DNA of 46,455 nt, taken from positions 1 through 46,455 of the IMG/VR virus record IMGVR_UViG_3300011420_000012. One strand, written 5' to 3'. Under the pieces are notes generated by a model, which ran no database searches, had not been told where the DNA came from, and saw nothing but the letters and a program-made list of their open reading frames with translations. The position numbers and the translations under genes are program-made. Positions 46,099 to 46,455 of the stretch are shown piece after piece; position 1 is the stretch's first letter; every line of letters starts with the position of its first letter. The stretch is from a virus.

Positions 46099-46455
46099 GA
46101 CTGCACCGTCGGCGTCACCTTCGCGGCTGCGGCTTTCAGCGCGATATGCTTCGCCGTGTCATGCTTCGTCAGGTATTCGCGGAACGTCCGATTCGACTGC
46201 TGAAACGTCACCTGCAGCCGCGCCAGCCCTTCTAGCGCGACATCCTCCAGCCCTTCCAACCACTCGGCGTAGCCCTTGGGCGGCTCCGGCGCCACAGCCT
46301 TGCCCGCCTTATAGCCGTCGTCGTCCTCATCCTTGCTGGCGATGTTCAACAGATCGCGCGTGGTGTAGCGCCGACCGTAGGAGACGGCCGAGCCGAGTGC
46401 CTGAATCGCGTTCTTACTGCCGGATGTGTCGGCGTTCGCCATGAACTCCGAGCAC
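46095..46455 (-). CDS. erf: ERF-family single-strand annealing protein, C-terminal part (cut by window end)
   Basis: The frame enters the window at its last base and ends at TGA 46095-46097. MANADTSGSKNAIQAL with GSAVSYGRRYTTRDLLNIAS and KDEDDDG is the conserved ERF core ('D.sgsk.aIqA.GsavsYgrRYal..ll.I..eDDDg'). The C-terminal 60 residues are charged and probably flexible. Together with 1-369 it makes one ERF gene of about 250 residues. Aligned with P22 Erf, the junction lacks 7-10 codons, and the frame offset shows that 3n-1 bases are missing. Confidence 0.88.
   Translation of the reverse strand, partial: CSEFMANADTSGSKNAIQALGSAVSYGRRYTTRDLLNIASKDEDDDGYKAGKAVAPEPPKGYAEWLEGLEDVALEGLARLQVTFQQSNRTFREYLTKHDTAKHIALKAAAAKVTPTVQS

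Noticed and set aside
1-46455. Search for tRNA genes and CRISPR arrays
   Set aside because: No cloverleaf with T-loop GGTTCGAATC-type signature in a suitable context and no repeat-spacer array was noticed by eye; a dedicated scan could still find a degenerate one.

Overview
The window is almost certainly one nearly complete, GC-rich genome of an uncultured tailed phage (Caudoviricetes). It carries portal, large and small terminase, major capsid and tail genes, and no bacterial housekeeping gene. The two ends fall inside the same gene. The first 369 bases encode the N-terminal part of an ERF single-strand annealing protein on the minus strand, and the last 361 bases encode its C-terminal part. 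The map is therefore circular or circularly permuted, with only about 7-10 codons missing at the junction. A P22-like tail nozzle protein, a block of long Ala/Gly/Gln-rich internal-virion-type proteins, and the absence of a tape measure, sheath or tail tube point to a short-tailed (podovirus-like) particle. The host cannot be named. GC-rich codon use and secreted proteins of a type common in soil or aquatic Gram-negative bacteria are the only hints.

Nearly all genes are on the minus strand, and 1- to 4-base stop/start overlaps (ATGA, GTGA, TGATG) are common. Read in the direction of transcription, an early operon starts at a sigma70-like promoter at 1877-1905. It runs through a Cro-like repressor, a second HTH protein and small membrane proteins, crosses the window ends through ERF, and continues at 46455-37539. 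That stretch holds a YqaJ-type exonuclease, a NinB-like protein, two HNH nucleases, HTH and zinc-finger proteins, a replisome-organiser-like protein, a VRR-NUC-like nuclease, DUF1643, DUF551-like and many small unknowns. Divergent from the early promoter, three plus-strand genes (1992-2862) start with a CI-like HTH repressor. No integrase or partition gene was seen.

The late block runs from about 37467 down to 2859. It begins with a host-interaction module: a secreted FN3-like protein, a 1167-residue secreted G8/CEMIP-like beta-helix protein, a LamG protein, a methyltransferase, a DUF115-like protein, and an Asp-box propeller fused to about 23 short repeats. Then come TerS, TerL, portal, a GroES-like co-chaperonin with an insertion, a scaffold-like protein, a dedicated promoter with a 300-base leader, a decoration-like protein, the major capsid protein, a beta-helix protein, the adaptor, the tail nozzle, a fibre and the internal virion proteins. 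The block ends with a lysis region: a SleB-type hydrolase, a GH-like TIM barrel protein and several tiny membrane proteins. A secreted matrixin-type metalloprotease and a zinc-ribbon protein close it.

The most unusual content is a set of Sec-signal-bearing proteins (matrixin protease, G8/hyaluronidase-like protein, FN3 protein) in a phage genome. Together with the GH-like protein they suggest that infected or lysogenic cells release enzymes acting on extracellular matrix. Several small genes below 60 codons were found by reading the gaps (3816-3968, 4292-4471, 4468-4542, 19534-19650, 38218-38394).
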